From contig NZ_CP049862.1 in assembly GCF_011300875.1 (NCBI RefSeq), positions 434,001-498,000 on the forward strand: 64,000 nt of DNA. Reading direction: 5' to 3'. The notes below the pieces were generated by a model, which saw nothing but the letters and a program-made list of their open reading frames with translations, was not told the DNA's origin and did no database searches. Made by a program: the position numbers and the translations under genes. Below, in pieces: positions 1 through 7,165 of this stretch (position 1 is the stretch's first letter; every line of letters begins with the position of its first letter). Source of the stretch: Sanguibacter sp. HDW7. GTDB lineage: Bacteria > Actinomycetota > Actinomycetes > Actinomycetales > Cellulomonadaceae.

Positions 1-1
1 G

Positions 2-496
2 CCGAGCTACTCGATCGTCAACCGTCACGTCGAGCTCCCTGACGCGGGCTCGACGCAGGACGCCGACGCGGTGCGCGACGGTGCGCTCTTCGCGCCCGCC
101 CCCGTGGGTCGCAGCCTGCTCGACGTCGTCGACGAGCTCGGCATGGGCACCGTTGTCTTCTCGCCGCTGCACCAGGGCCTGCTCACGGGGCGGTACCTCG
201 AGGGCGTGCCCGAGGGGTCGCGCGCGGCGGTCGCCCACTTCCTGCGGCCGGAGCGCCTGACGGACGACTACGTGCGCCGGATCCGCGGCCTTGCGGAGAT
301 CGCCGAGGCGCGCGGGCAGTCGGTCGCGCAGCTCGCGCTCGCGTGGGTGCTGCGGGACCGACGGGTGACGTCGGCGATCATCGGCGCGAGCTCGGTCGCG
401 CAGCTCGAGGACAACGTCGGGGCGCTCGCGGCACCTCCGCTCACGTCCGAGGAGCTCGCGGCCATCGACGCGCTCGCGGAGCACGGCGCGTTCTGA
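2..496 (+). CDS. Aldo/keto reductase, C-terminal part (5' end outside window)
   Basis: The reading frame is open from the first bases and ends with TGA at 494-496, so this is the C-terminal ~164 residues of a longer protein. The residues resemble the second half of the (beta/alpha)8 aldo/keto reductase fold: an early YSIVNR strand, then a VVFSPLHQGLLTGRY stretch, then an AQLALAWVL helix followed by IIGASSVAQLEDN, which is the NADP(H)-phosphate binding end of this family. The likely role is cytoplasmic NADPH-dependent reduction of a carbonyl substrate; the substrate cannot be inferred. The GTG at 71 is internal and not the true start. A strong hairpin follows the stop. Confidence 0.85.
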   Translation, partial: PSYSIVNRHVELPDAGSTQDADAVRDGALFAPAPVGRSLLDVVDELGMGTVVFSPLHQGLLTGRYLEGVPEGSRAAVAHFLRPERLTDDYVRRIRGLAEIAEARGQSVAQLALAWVLRDRRVTSAIIGASSVAQLEDNVGALAAPPLTSEELAAIDALAEHGAF

Positions 497-517
497 GCCG
501 GAAGGTCTGTGACGCAC

Positions 518-543
518 GGTGCCGGGCCCCCTTGCCCGGCACC
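518..543 (+). terminator. Hairpin terminator after the aldo/keto reductase
   Basis: A 10-bp perfect stem (518-527 with 534-543) with a 6-nt loop lies 22 nt after the stop codon. No T-run follows, as is common in GC-rich actinobacteria. Confidence 0.6.
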
Positions 544-684
544 GCGCGGTGCCGTCGCGGCCTGCCACGCCGCGTCCGGCGTCCACCCGGCGTGGTCCAC
601 GCATGTCGGGCGGACGGTCCTGCGCCGTGGCGCGGACCGGGTTCCGACTGCCGTGACGACGGTCGGAGGTGGTCCCGGACGGTC

Positions 685-706
685 CGCGGGGGCGTTCGCC
701 CCCGCG
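685..706 (-). terminator. Hairpin terminator after the MFS gene
   Basis: A 10-bp perfect GC stem (685-694 with 697-706), probably closing on a GTTC-type tetraloop, lies just downstream of the minus-strand MFS stop at 728. With the hairpin at 518-543 it separates two convergent genes. Nothing else is visible between 497 and 727. Confidence 0.55.
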
Positions 707-727
707 TCGGCCGGGCGTCGTGCGACC

Positions 728-2377
728 TCAGCCCTCGCTCGGGCAGGGGTCGGGGATCTCGTGCGGGCGGTAGCGCGGCAGCCGCGAGGCCGGGAAGATC
801 GCGAGGGCCGAGAACCCGGCGAGGACGAGCAGGCCTGAGCGCAGCGCTCCGAGGCGTGCGTCGGCGACGGTGTCGACCGTCACGACGACCTGGTCGGGGT
901 CGAGCCCGGCGTCCGTGAGGACCTGCTCGAGCTCGGCGTTCGAGACGAAGTCGAGCGAGTCGAGCCCTGCCTCCGCGACGATCGAGTCGGGCAGGACGGG
1001 GTGGTCGGCGACCGCCCGGGTGACGCCCATGCCGAGGAGCGCGACGAGGATCGCGCTGGCGAGCGCGGTGCCGACGGCGGACGCGAGGTTCTGCGTCGTG
1101 CCGCGCAGCGAGCCGACGTCGCCCGCGAGCTCCTTGGGCGAGGCCGTGACGAGGACGTTGAAGACGAGCGTGACGAGTGCTCCCTGCCCGATGCCGAAGA
1201 CGACGAGGCCGAGGATCGTCGGGAAGGTCTCCCAGTTGTTCGTCACGACGACCGAGAGCCACACGAGCGCGACGGTCGAGAGCGTGAAGCCGAACACGGC
1301 GATCTGGCGCGGGTTGTGGCGCGTGTAGAACTTCACGACGAGGAGCGCGGCGACGAAGACCGTGAGGTTGAACGGCATCATCGCGAGCGCGGTGTCGAAC
1401 GGTGTGCGTCCCTGGACGATCTGCGTGTAGAGCGGCACGGTGAAGTTCAGCGCGGCCTCGAGCGCGACGATGACGAACATCGCGTACATGGCTGCGCGCT
1501 CGCGGCCCGAGCGCAGGACGTGCAGGTCGAGGAGGGGAACCTCGCCCCGGGCGGTGCGGCGCCGGGTCCAGACGACGAAGGCCTGCAGGAGGACGACGCC
1601 GACGACGACGAGACCGATCGCGGGGGAGAGCCCGACGATGCTGAAGGGGGCGCTCTCGGCGACCTTGAGGATGCCCCAGGCGTTGAGGTTGTTGACGCCG
1701 AGCGTGAGACCCACGACGGCGGACCCGACGAGGACGGCGCCGACGAGATCGATCTTCACGGTGCGGTCGCCGCGGTCGGCGCGCAAGTCCTTCGACATGA
1801 CGAGGACGACGACGGCGAGGACGAGGAGGATCCCGAAGACGGGACGCCAGCCGACGAGCGTGCCGAGCAGGCCTCCGACGAAGAACGCGGTGACGCCGGA
1901 GGCGGCGCGGGCGGAACCGAGCGAGCCGATCGCGGTGGCCTGCTGGCGGCCGCGGTAGTTCTCGGCGATGAGCGCGACGAGGGCCGGGACGATGATCGCG
2001 GCGGTCGCGCCGGCAAGGGTCTGGGCGGCGATGACCCAGGTGATCGTCGGCGCGAGGAGCATCGCAGCCTGGGCGACGGCAAACACGGCGACGGCGATGC
2101 GGAACATGCGCAGCCAGCCGACGCGCTGGCCGATCTTGGCGCCGGCCATGACGAGCGCGGCGACAGCGAGGCCATACATGACGACGCCCATCGCGACGGT
2201 CGTCGGCGGTGCGCCGAACTCGGAGACCATGCCGCCGAGGGAGACGGGCAGGGCGGCGACGTTGAAGGACATGAGGACCTGGCCGAGGGCCAGGGCGATC
2301 ATGGGGCGCCACGAGCGTCGTTCGTCGGGCGGTGCTGGGACCGTGGGTGTGGGCACGGTGGGGGTGGTCGTGCTCAT
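728..2377 (-). CDS. MFS transporter, 14-TM DHA2-like
   Basis: A 549-residue hydrophobic protein with a polar N-terminus (Thr/Pro-rich, ~20 residues) and about 14 predicted membrane segments. Its length and layout fit the DHA2 branch of the major facilitator superfamily (drug:H+ antiporters of the EmrB/QacA kind). A long extracytoplasmic loop before the last membrane segment carries the acidic stretch around residues 470-510. The ATG at 2375-2377 overlaps the TGA of the upstream glutaminase gene by 4 nt (ATGA), so the two are translationally coupled. The pairing could mean export linked to glutamine/glutamate metabolism, but the substrate is unknown. Confidence 0.85.
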   Translation of the reverse strand: MSTTTPTVPTPTVPAPPDERRSWRPMIALALGQVLMSFNVAALPVSLGGMVSEFGAPPTTVAMGVVMYGLAVAALVMAGAKIGQRVGWLRMFRIAVAVFAVAQAAMLLAPTITWVIAAQTLAGATAAIIVPALVALIAENYRGRQQATAIGSLGSARAASGVTAFFVGGLLGTLVGWRPVFGILLVLAVVVLVMSKDLRADRGDRTVKIDLVGAVLVGSAVVGLTLGVNNLNAWGILKVAESAPFSIVGLSPAIGLVVVGVVLLQAFVVWTRRRTARGEVPLLDLHVLRSGRERAAMYAMFVIVALEAALNFTVPLYTQIVQGRTPFDTALAMMPFNLTVFVAALLVVKFYTRHNPRQIAVFGFTLSTVALVWLSVVVTNNWETFPTILGLVVFGIGQGALVTLVFNVLVTASPKELAGDVGSLRGTTQNLASAVGTALASAILVALLGMGVTRAVADHPVLPDSIVAEAGLDSLDFVSNAELEQVLTDAGLDPDQVVVTVDTVADARLGALRSGLLVLAGFSALAIFPASRLPRYRPHEIPDPCPSEG

Positions 2378-3393
2378 CGGTGGGCCTCCGGGGTGCAGGG
2401 GGCGGACGCGAAGATGTCGAGGCCGAGGGGGCGGGTGACGTGCTCGGTCGCGCGGCGCGCGCGGACGGACGTGCCGACATGGTCGAGGGGTGGTGACCAG
2501 GCGGCGAGGGCGCCCTTGCCGGGCGCGACGGACAGGACGGCGCCGGAGACGCCGGACTTGGCGGGCAGGCCGATCTCGAAGAGCCACTCGCCCGAGTGCT
2601 CGTACATGCCTGCAGAGGCGAGGACGGCAAGGGTGTCGCGGGCGACGGCGGGGTGGACGACCTGCTGGCCGGTCACGGGGTTGACGCCGCCGTCGGCGAG
2701 GGTTGCGCCCATGACGGCGAGGTCGCGGGCGGTGACGAGGATCGAGCACTGCTTGGTGTAGAGGTCGAGGGTCTCCTCGGGGTCGGCGTCGAGGTGGCCG
2801 TAGGAGGCGAGGAGGTGGGCGAGCGCGCGGTTGCGCTGGTTGGTCGCGGCCTCGGACTCGTACACGTCGATGTCGAGGGCGAGGGGGCGCCCGGCGAAGG
2901 CGGCGAGGCCGTTCTGCAGGGCGAGCCAGCGGGCGACGGGGCTCGCGCCGGGCATGAGCGCGGTGGTGGCGAGGGCGCCCGCGTTGACGAGCGGGTTCAT
3001 CGGGTGGCCGTCGTGGAGCTCGATGGCCATGACGGAGGAGAAGCCGAGGCCGGTGGCGTTGACGCCGATGAGGTCGCGGACGGCGCGGTGCCCGTGGGTC
3101 TCGCAGGCGAGGGCGTAGACGAAGGCCTTGGAGACGGACTGGATGGAGAAGGTCTCGTAGGCGTGGCCGACGGCGGTGACGTGGCCGTCGACGCCTGCGA
3201 GCGCGAGCCCGAAGGCGTCGGGGTCGGCGGTGGCGAGGGCGGGGATGTAGTCGGCGACGGTGCCGGCCGTCGTGTCGACGTGACGCTGATACGCGTCGGC
3301 GAGGACGGCGGCAACGGTCCCGTGGTCGGGGAGGTGACCGGTCGAGACGGGGGTAGGCGGGGCGTGGAGCGGTGGCGTGGCGAGCAAGGTCAT
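2374..3393 (-). CDS. glsA: Glutaminase (L-glutamine amidohydrolase)
   Basis: A 339-residue serine-dependent beta-lactamase-fold glutaminase that hydrolyses glutamine to glutamate and ammonia in the cytoplasm. Diagnostic segments are YIPALA near residue 50, the catalytic SxxK motif in SIQSVSKAF, NPLVNAGALA, the YESE..TNQRNRALA segment, and the C-terminal GLPAKSGVSGAV with APGKGALA. The length matches the family core of about 310 residues plus a short N-terminal extension. AAGGAACC precedes the ATG. It heads a two-gene unit with the MFS transporter and is divergent from a MarR-type regulator, which suggests local control. Confidence 0.93.
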   Translation of the reverse strand: MTLLATPPLHAPPTPVSTGHLPDHGTVAAVLADAYQRHVDTTAGTVADYIPALATADPDAFGLALAGVDGHVTAVGHAYETFSIQSVSKAFVYALACETHGHRAVRDLIGVNATGLGFSSVMAIELHDGHPMNPLVNAGALATTALMPGASPVARWLALQNGLAAFAGRPLALDIDVYESEAATNQRNRALAHLLASYGHLDADPEETLDLYTKQCSILVTARDLAVMGATLADGGVNPVTGQQVVHPAVARDTLAVLASAGMYEHSGEWLFEIGLPAKSGVSGAVLSVAPGKGALAAWSPPLDHVGTSVRARRATEHVTRPLGLDIFASAPCTPEAHR

Positions 3394-3435
3394 GGTGGTT
3401 CCTTGACTGTTGTGCGGGGTGCTTGTGGCTCTACT

Positions 3436-3458
3436 AGGAAAATCGATATCGTTTTCCT
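3436..3458. promoter_or_regulatory. 23-bp inverted repeat in the glsA upstream region
   Basis: Seven-base arms AGGAAAA / TTTTCCT pair perfectly around a TCGATATCG centre. The site lies 43-65 nt upstream of the glsA start, where an operator or promoter would sit. The A/T-rich arms stand out strongly against the local composition. It differs from the MarR-side palindrome at 3554-3569, so a second regulator may act here. Its identity is unknown. Confidence 0.45.
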
Positions 3459-3553
3459 TGACCTGGGCCAGAAGTCCTGGGATGTTTCACCACCCCCGTG
3501 TCCCCGTGTCCCCGGGTCGCCGCGCGCCGCCGATGGCCGTCGAGGCGACAGTG

Positions 3554-3569
3554 TGTCAACCAGTTGACA
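3554..3569. promoter_or_regulatory. Candidate MarR operator
   Basis: TGTCAAC-CA-GTTGACA is a perfect 7-bp palindrome with a 2-nt centre. It ends 31 nt upstream of the MarR gene start and overlaps a TTGACA -35-like hexamer (3565-3570). MarR regulators normally bind 16-20-bp palindromes that overlap their own promoters, so autorepression is the simplest reading. Confidence 0.55.
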
Positions 3570-3600
3570 ACTTGCGTGCACGGATGGTCCGATATCTGCT

Positions 3601-4095
3601 GTGACCAGCCCCTCCATGACCGAGTCCGGCCGGGTCGTCGTCGCCCTCCACGAGCTCCTCGCGGCCGTCGACGCCGGCTCCGAGCGGCTTCTGCGCGCCT
3701 CCTCCGGGCACTCCCTCGCCACTGTGACCTTCCTCTCGATCCTGGCCGACGCGCAGCGGACCGCAGCCCTCGACGGCGCCACCGATCCCACGGACCTCGC
3801 CCCGACGGGCCCGTGGGTCCGCGACCTCACGACCCTCGCCGACTGCCTCGGCGTCACCCGCGCAGCCGTCTCCAAGCGCGTGCCCACGCTCGTCGAGCAG
3901 GGCCTCGTCCTCACCTCCGCCGACCCCCGCCACGCGCGCCGCGTCCGGCTCGCGCTCACCGTCACGGGCGCCGCGGTCGTCGCCGACGCGACCGCGAGGC
4001 TCGACGCCTGGCTCGCCGGCGACCTCGCCGGCCGCCTCGACCTCCCCGCCCTCCACGCCGCACTCACCGCGGCCATCGCCGCGCTCGCCCCCTAG
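3601..4095 (+). CDS. MarR-family winged-helix transcriptional regulator
   Basis: A 164-residue protein with a helical dimerisation end, a central winged helix (LTTLADCLGVTRAAVSKRVPTL as recognition region, residues ~76-98), a wing (TSADPRHARRVRLALT) and a C-terminal helix pair. This is the size and order of MarR proteins. The GTG at 3601 gives the full frame; an in-frame ATG at 3616 is an alternative and neither has a clear ribosome-binding site. It is 8 nt upstream of a flavodoxin-fold oxidoreductase on the same strand and divergent from glsA. It probably senses an electrophile, phenolic or oxidant and controls both sides; the ligand is unknown. Confidence 0.85.
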   Translation: MTSPSMTESGRVVVALHELLAAVDAGSERLLRASSGHSLATVTFLSILADAQRTAALDGATDPTDLAPTGPWVRDLTTLADCLGVTRAAVSKRVPTLVEQGLVLTSADPRHARRVRLALTVTGAAVVADATARLDAWLAGDLAGRLDLPALHAALTAAIAALAP

Positions 4096-4103
4096 GAGCC
4101 CTG

Positions 4104-4745
4104 ATGCCCCGCACGCTCGTCGTCGTCGGACACCCCCTGCCCGGCTCGTTCACCCGCGCCCTCGCCGACGCCTACGTCGCCGGTCTGCGGGCCGGGGGTG
4201 AGGACCGCGTCACGGTGCTCGAGCTCGCGACGGCGGACCTGCCCCACGATCCACCCGCACGCGCCGCGCTCCGTGCGCCCGACGGCGCGACCGACCATCT
4301 CGAGCCGGGCGTCGCCGCGATGGTCGACGCGCTCGAGGAGGCCGAGCACGTCGTGGTCCTCTTCCCGATGTGGTGGGGCGGGCCGCCCGCCGTCCTCAAG
4401 GCGTGGGCCGACCGCGTCGTGCTCTCCGGCGTGGCCTACCGGGGAGGCGGCGCCGCGCTCCCCGAGAAGCTTCTGCGCGGCCGCACCGCGCGGATCGTCA
4501 TGACGATGGACTCCCCGCGCTGGTGGAACCAGCTCGTCTACCGCGACTCGGCCGTCACCCAGCTGAGCCGCGCGACCTTCTGGTACACGGGCGTCCGGAC
4601 CGTCGGCGTCGACCGGCTCACCGTCGTCAAGACCTCGACGCCCGCACGGCGCGAGGCCTGGCTCGCGCGCGTCGCGTCGCGCGGACGACGCGACGCGACG
4701 CGGGGCGTCGCTCCGGGTCCGGTCCTCGATCTCGCGCGTCGCTGA
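4104..4745 (+). CDS. Flavodoxin-fold NAD(P)H oxidoreductase (MdaB/KefF-like)
   Basis: A 213-residue protein with the N-terminal flavodoxin-like FMN/FAD binding start (LVVVGHPLPGSFTRALADA), a central VVLFPMWWGGPPAVLKAWADRV motif typical of NADPH:quinone reductases of the flavodoxin_2 family, and FWYTGVRTVG near the end. These enzymes carry out two-electron quinone reduction in the cytoplasm. The gene follows the MarR regulator by 8 nt with TAGGAG as ribosome-binding site overlapping the MarR stop, so the two form an operon. That arrangement suits MarR-controlled quinone or electrophile detoxification. Confidence 0.85.
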   Translation: MPRTLVVVGHPLPGSFTRALADAYVAGLRAGGEDRVTVLELATADLPHDPPARAALRAPDGATDHLEPGVAAMVDALEEAEHVVVLFPMWWGGPPAVLKAWADRVVLSGVAYRGGGAALPEKLLRGRTARIVMTMDSPRWWNQLVYRDSAVTQLSRATFWYTGVRTVGVDRLTVVKTSTPARREAWLARVASRGRRDATRGVAPGPVLDLARR

Positions 4746-4764
4746 CGCCCACCCTGCGCACGGA

Positions 4765-4787
4765 GGCTACTTCGCGTCCCCGTAGCT
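4765..4787. repeat. 23-bp direct repeat matching the polymerase 3' end
   Basis: This stretch matches 5050-5072 at 22 of 23 positions. The 5050 copy encodes the last codons and stop of the minus-strand polymerase (…SYADAK, stop); the 4765 copy would encode SYGDAK plus stop. Between the two copies lies a 262-bp segment carrying the 63-bp inverted repeat. It is either a remnant of a duplicated gene end or the footprint of an insertion. Confidence 0.6.
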
Positions 4788-4927
4788 GACGACGTTCGCG
4801 GGCGGGCACCCGCTGCAGCGGCTCCGAAGCGCGGTGCGTCCGCGGTGACGTCTGCGGTCGTGTCCCACCGTCGGCCCGTCGCGCCGACCTGGTCCTCTCG
4901 ACGGCAGCCGGACGGCCCGTCGCGCCG

Positions 4928-4990
4928 ACCTAGTCCTCTCGACGCGAGATAGTGCGCCGCAGCGACTACCTCGCGTCGACAGGACTAGGT
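4928..4990. repeat. Dispersed 63-bp inverted repeat, copy 1
   Basis: 25-bp arms (4928-4952 and 4966-4990, two mismatches) surround a 13-nt centre. The arm begins ACCTAGTCCTC and ends GCGAGATAG. Extra partial arms flank it: 4886-4905 repeats the left outer part with its GTCGCGCCG lead-in, and 5001-5018 repeats the right outer part, as if one element sat inside another. It occupies the convergent intergenic space between the oxidoreductase and the polymerase and could also act as a bidirectional terminator. Confidence 0.85.
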
Positions 4991-5051
4991 GACGGCACAC
5001 GGGACTAGGTGACGGCACGCTGGGCCCCGTCGCGGGCGGGTCCCGCGGGGG

Positions 5052-6983
5052 CTACTTCGCGTCCGCGTAGCTCGTCACCGCGGCGACGCTGAGGCGGAAC
5101 TCCACGCCGTTCTCGCCCGCGGGGCCGAAGAGGATGCGCCCAGCCTCGACCGCCGACTCCTCGACGATCCGTACGACCTCGTCCGCGAGATGCGCGGGCG
5201 TGTGGATGACGACCTCGTCGTGGAGGAAGAAGACGAGGTGCGGCCCGGCGGTCGCCCCGAGGATGCCTCGGGAGGCGTCGTCGCCCGTGTCGGGCGATCC
5301 CGTGTCGGGCGATCCCGCGCCCAATGGTCCTGCGTCCGACGGTCCTGCGTCCGACGGTCCTGCGTCGGACGACCCTGCGTCGGACGACTCGGTGTCCGCG
5401 ACCGCGAGCGCGTGGAGCCGTTGCCGGAGCACGGCCATCCAGCACAGGGCCCACTCGGCGGCGGTCCCCTGAACGATGAAGTTCCGGGTGAACCGTCCCC
5501 AGGCTCGGGCGCGCGACTGGCTCGCGGAGGCCGAGGACCGTTCGGCGCGCTCGACCGCGCGTTCGTCGGAGGGGCCCTCACCGCCGCCCTCGCCGGGCGG
5601 CCCCGCGAGCCCCGCACCGGCCCCGCCGCCGTCGTCCTGTGATCCGGTCCCGGGACGTCCCCACGCGCCGCCACCAGGGCTGACGCCACCGGACTCCGGC
5701 AGCGGCGACGTCCGCCCGAGCCACGTCATGACCTGCTCGCCGCGCTCCCCGGCCTCCGCGGCGCGCTCGACGAGGCCGATCGCGGCGGGGAACGCGCGTC
5801 GGAGCTGCGGCAGCACCTGCCCGGAGACACCCTGCGTGCCGCCGTACATCGCGCCGAGCATCCCGTACTTCGCGTGCTGCCGGTCGACGACGGCGCCCGA
5901 GGCGACGATGCCCTCGTACATGTCCGTCGCGCGGCCCGCACGCGCCATCGCGCCGTCGCCGCTCATCGCGGCGAGCACGCGGGGCTCGAGCTGGGCCGCG
6001 TCGGCGACGACGAAACGCCACCCGTCGTCGGCGCGCACCGCGTCGCGCACGACGTGCGGGAGCTGGAGGGCGCCGCCGCCGTCGGACGCCCAGCGGCCCG
6101 TGACGACGCCGCCGACGACGTAGACGGGTCGGAACCGGCCGTCGTGCACCCAGGTGTCGAGCCACGTCCAGCCGTTCGCGGTGAACAGGCGTGACATCGT
6201 CTTGTACTCGAGCAGGGGCGCGACGACGGGATGCGCGACCGCCTGCAGCTCCCACTTCGACGTCGAGGTGACGGGCAGGCCCGCGCGGCGCAGCGCGGCG
6301 AGGAGGTCGACGGGGGAGTCGGGGTTGACGGGGCCGACGCCGAGCGCGTCGCGGACCTCGGCGGCCTTGGCCTCCATGAGGGCGGGCCGGTAGCCGTCGG
6401 GCACGCGGGCGCCGAGCTCGCGCGCGAGGATCTGGTCGTGGACGTCGGCGCGCCAGGGCAGGCCGGCGGCGTGCATCTCGGCGGCGACGAGCGCGCCGAC
6501 GGACTCGGCGGCGAGCAACGTACCGAGTCGTGCGGCGTGACGTCCCGCGGTCTGCAGCGCCATGAGCTGGGCACGGAGCTCGACGACAGGGTCGGGCGGA
6601 GGGGCTGCGCGGCCGAGCTCGAAGAGCGGCTCGGCGGTCGCGGGGGCGCCCGGTGCGGGGGCAGGGCGGCGTGGTGCGTCCCACGCGTCGGGGGCGCTGC
6701 GGCCGAGCACCGACATGGCTGTCCACAGGCTGTGCCGGAGGATGGCTCTGCACAGGCGCAGGTCGTGGCAGCGGTCGACGCGCACGCCGGCCGCGAGCAG
6801 CGGCGGGTAGGCGTGCTCGGTGTCCGCCCAGGTCCATCGTGGGTGGAGCGTGCGCTCGAGCTCGACGACGCTCGCTGCGAGCGCGTCGTCGTCGACCGTG
6901 CGCAGGATGCGCGGCGGACCGTCCGCGCTCACGGTCGTGAGCGCGGTGCGGCCCCCGGGCATGGGGACGACGACGACGTACAT
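5052..6983 (-). CDS. Family A DNA polymerase-like protein (actinobacterial short form)
   Basis: A 643-residue protein matching the actinobacterial 'bifunctional 3'-5' exonuclease/DNA polymerase' group. The N-terminal ~150 residues fill the exonuclease position (CHDLRLCRAIL segment) but show no canonical DxE site. The polymerase part carries a variant motif A, DAAQLEPRVLAA (usual form DYSQIELR), motif B KYGMLGAMYGG, a NFIVQGTAAEWA segment, and motif C HDEV. Two low-complexity insertions break the domain: a Gly/Pro/Ser/Glu-rich stretch (~residues 420-480) and a Ser-Asp-Ala-Gly-Pro repeat encoded by 5281-5400. There is no 5'-nuclease domain. The gene is divergent from the trpS leader. Activity is likely but unproven given the motif A changes. 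Confidence 0.85.
   Translation of the reverse strand: MYVVVVPMPGGRTALTTVSADGPPRILRTVDDDALAASVVELERTLHPRWTWADTEHAYPPLLAAGVRVDRCHDLRLCRAILRHSLWTAMSVLGRSAPDAWDAPRRPAPAPGAPATAEPLFELGRAAPPPDPVVELRAQLMALQTAGRHAARLGTLLAAESVGALVAAEMHAAGLPWRADVHDQILARELGARVPDGYRPALMEAKAAEVRDALGVGPVNPDSPVDLLAALRRAGLPVTSTSKWELQAVAHPVVAPLLEYKTMSRLFTANGWTWLDTWVHDGRFRPVYVVGGVVTGRWASDGGGALQLPHVVRDAVRADDGWRFVVADAAQLEPRVLAAMSGDGAMARAGRATDMYEGIVASGAVVDRQHAKYGMLGAMYGGTQGVSGQVLPQLRRAFPAAIGLVERAAEAGERGEQVMTWLGRTSPLPESGGVSPGGGAWGRPGTGSQDDGGGAGAGLAGPPGEGGGEGPSDERAVERAERSSASASQSRARAWGRFTRNFIVQGTAAEWALCWMAVLRQRLHALAVADTESSDAGSSDAGPSDAGPSDAGPLGAGSPDTGSPDTGDDASRGILGATAGPHLVFFLHDEVVIHTPAHLADEVVRIVEESAVEAGRILFGPAGENGVEFRLSVAAVTSYADAK
5281..5400. 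repeat. 15-bp in-frame tandem repeat inside the polymerase gene
   Basis: Eight consecutive 15-bp units, the four between 5326 and 5385 nearly identical (GGTCCTGCGTCCGAC type on the plus strand). They encode five-residue units of the Ser-Asp-Ala-Gly-Pro type. Because the unit is a multiple of three, copy-number change would keep the frame. Confidence 0.8.
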
Positions 6984-7024
6984 GCCGTCATTCTCCGACG
7001 AGCCACCGACATCCGGCGCAGGGG

Positions 7025-7030
7025 TAGCCT
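7025..7030 (+). promoter_or_regulatory. -10 box for the trpS leader transcript
   Basis: TAGCCT sits 6 nt before the ATG of the leader peptide, the spacing expected for a leaderless transcript starting at or next to that ATG. No clear -35 is visible. Confidence 0.4.
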
Positions 7031-7036
7031 TGCCCC

Positions 7037-7078
7037 ATGACTTCGCACGCGTGGTGGTGGCTGCAGCTGCAGCCGTGA
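7037..7078 (+). CDS. trpS leader peptide (Trp-Trp-Trp)
   Basis: A 13-codon reading frame encodes MTSHAWWWLQLQP then stops, 87 nt before trpS. Three consecutive Trp codons (7052-7060) in a 13-residue peptide directly ahead of a tryptophanyl-tRNA synthetase gene are the classic signature of ribosome-mediated attenuation: scarce charged tRNA-Trp stalls the ribosome and changes downstream RNA folding. A TAGCCT box 6 nt upstream suggests leaderless translation. It is too short for normal gene calling. Confidence 0.75.
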   Translation: MTSHAWWWLQLQP

Positions 7079-7165
7079 CCCGACGTGTCCACCGAGCTGC
7101 CCCGTGCAGCCTCGGCAGACGACCGGTGCGACGGGACGCTCCCTCGAGAATCCTGGAGATGCACC
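7059..7165 (+). promoter_or_regulatory. Candidate attenuator between the Trp leader and trpS
   Basis: A stem-loop forms from CCGAGCTGC (7092-7100) with GCAGCCTCGG (7106-7115, one bulged C). Its 3' arm GCAGCC (7106-7111) can instead pair with GGCTGC (7059-7064), which overlaps the third Trp codon. The two folds are mutually exclusive, as attenuation requires. No U-tract follows, so control could be by ribosome-binding-site access rather than termination. The trpS ribosome-binding site GGAG is at 7155-7158. Confidence 0.55.

Noticed and set aside
4767-5018. Small minus-strand ORF ending SYGDAK
   Set aside because: Only the last few codons resemble the polymerase; the rest runs through the inverted repeat and has no start signal. 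Treated as a repeat remnant.
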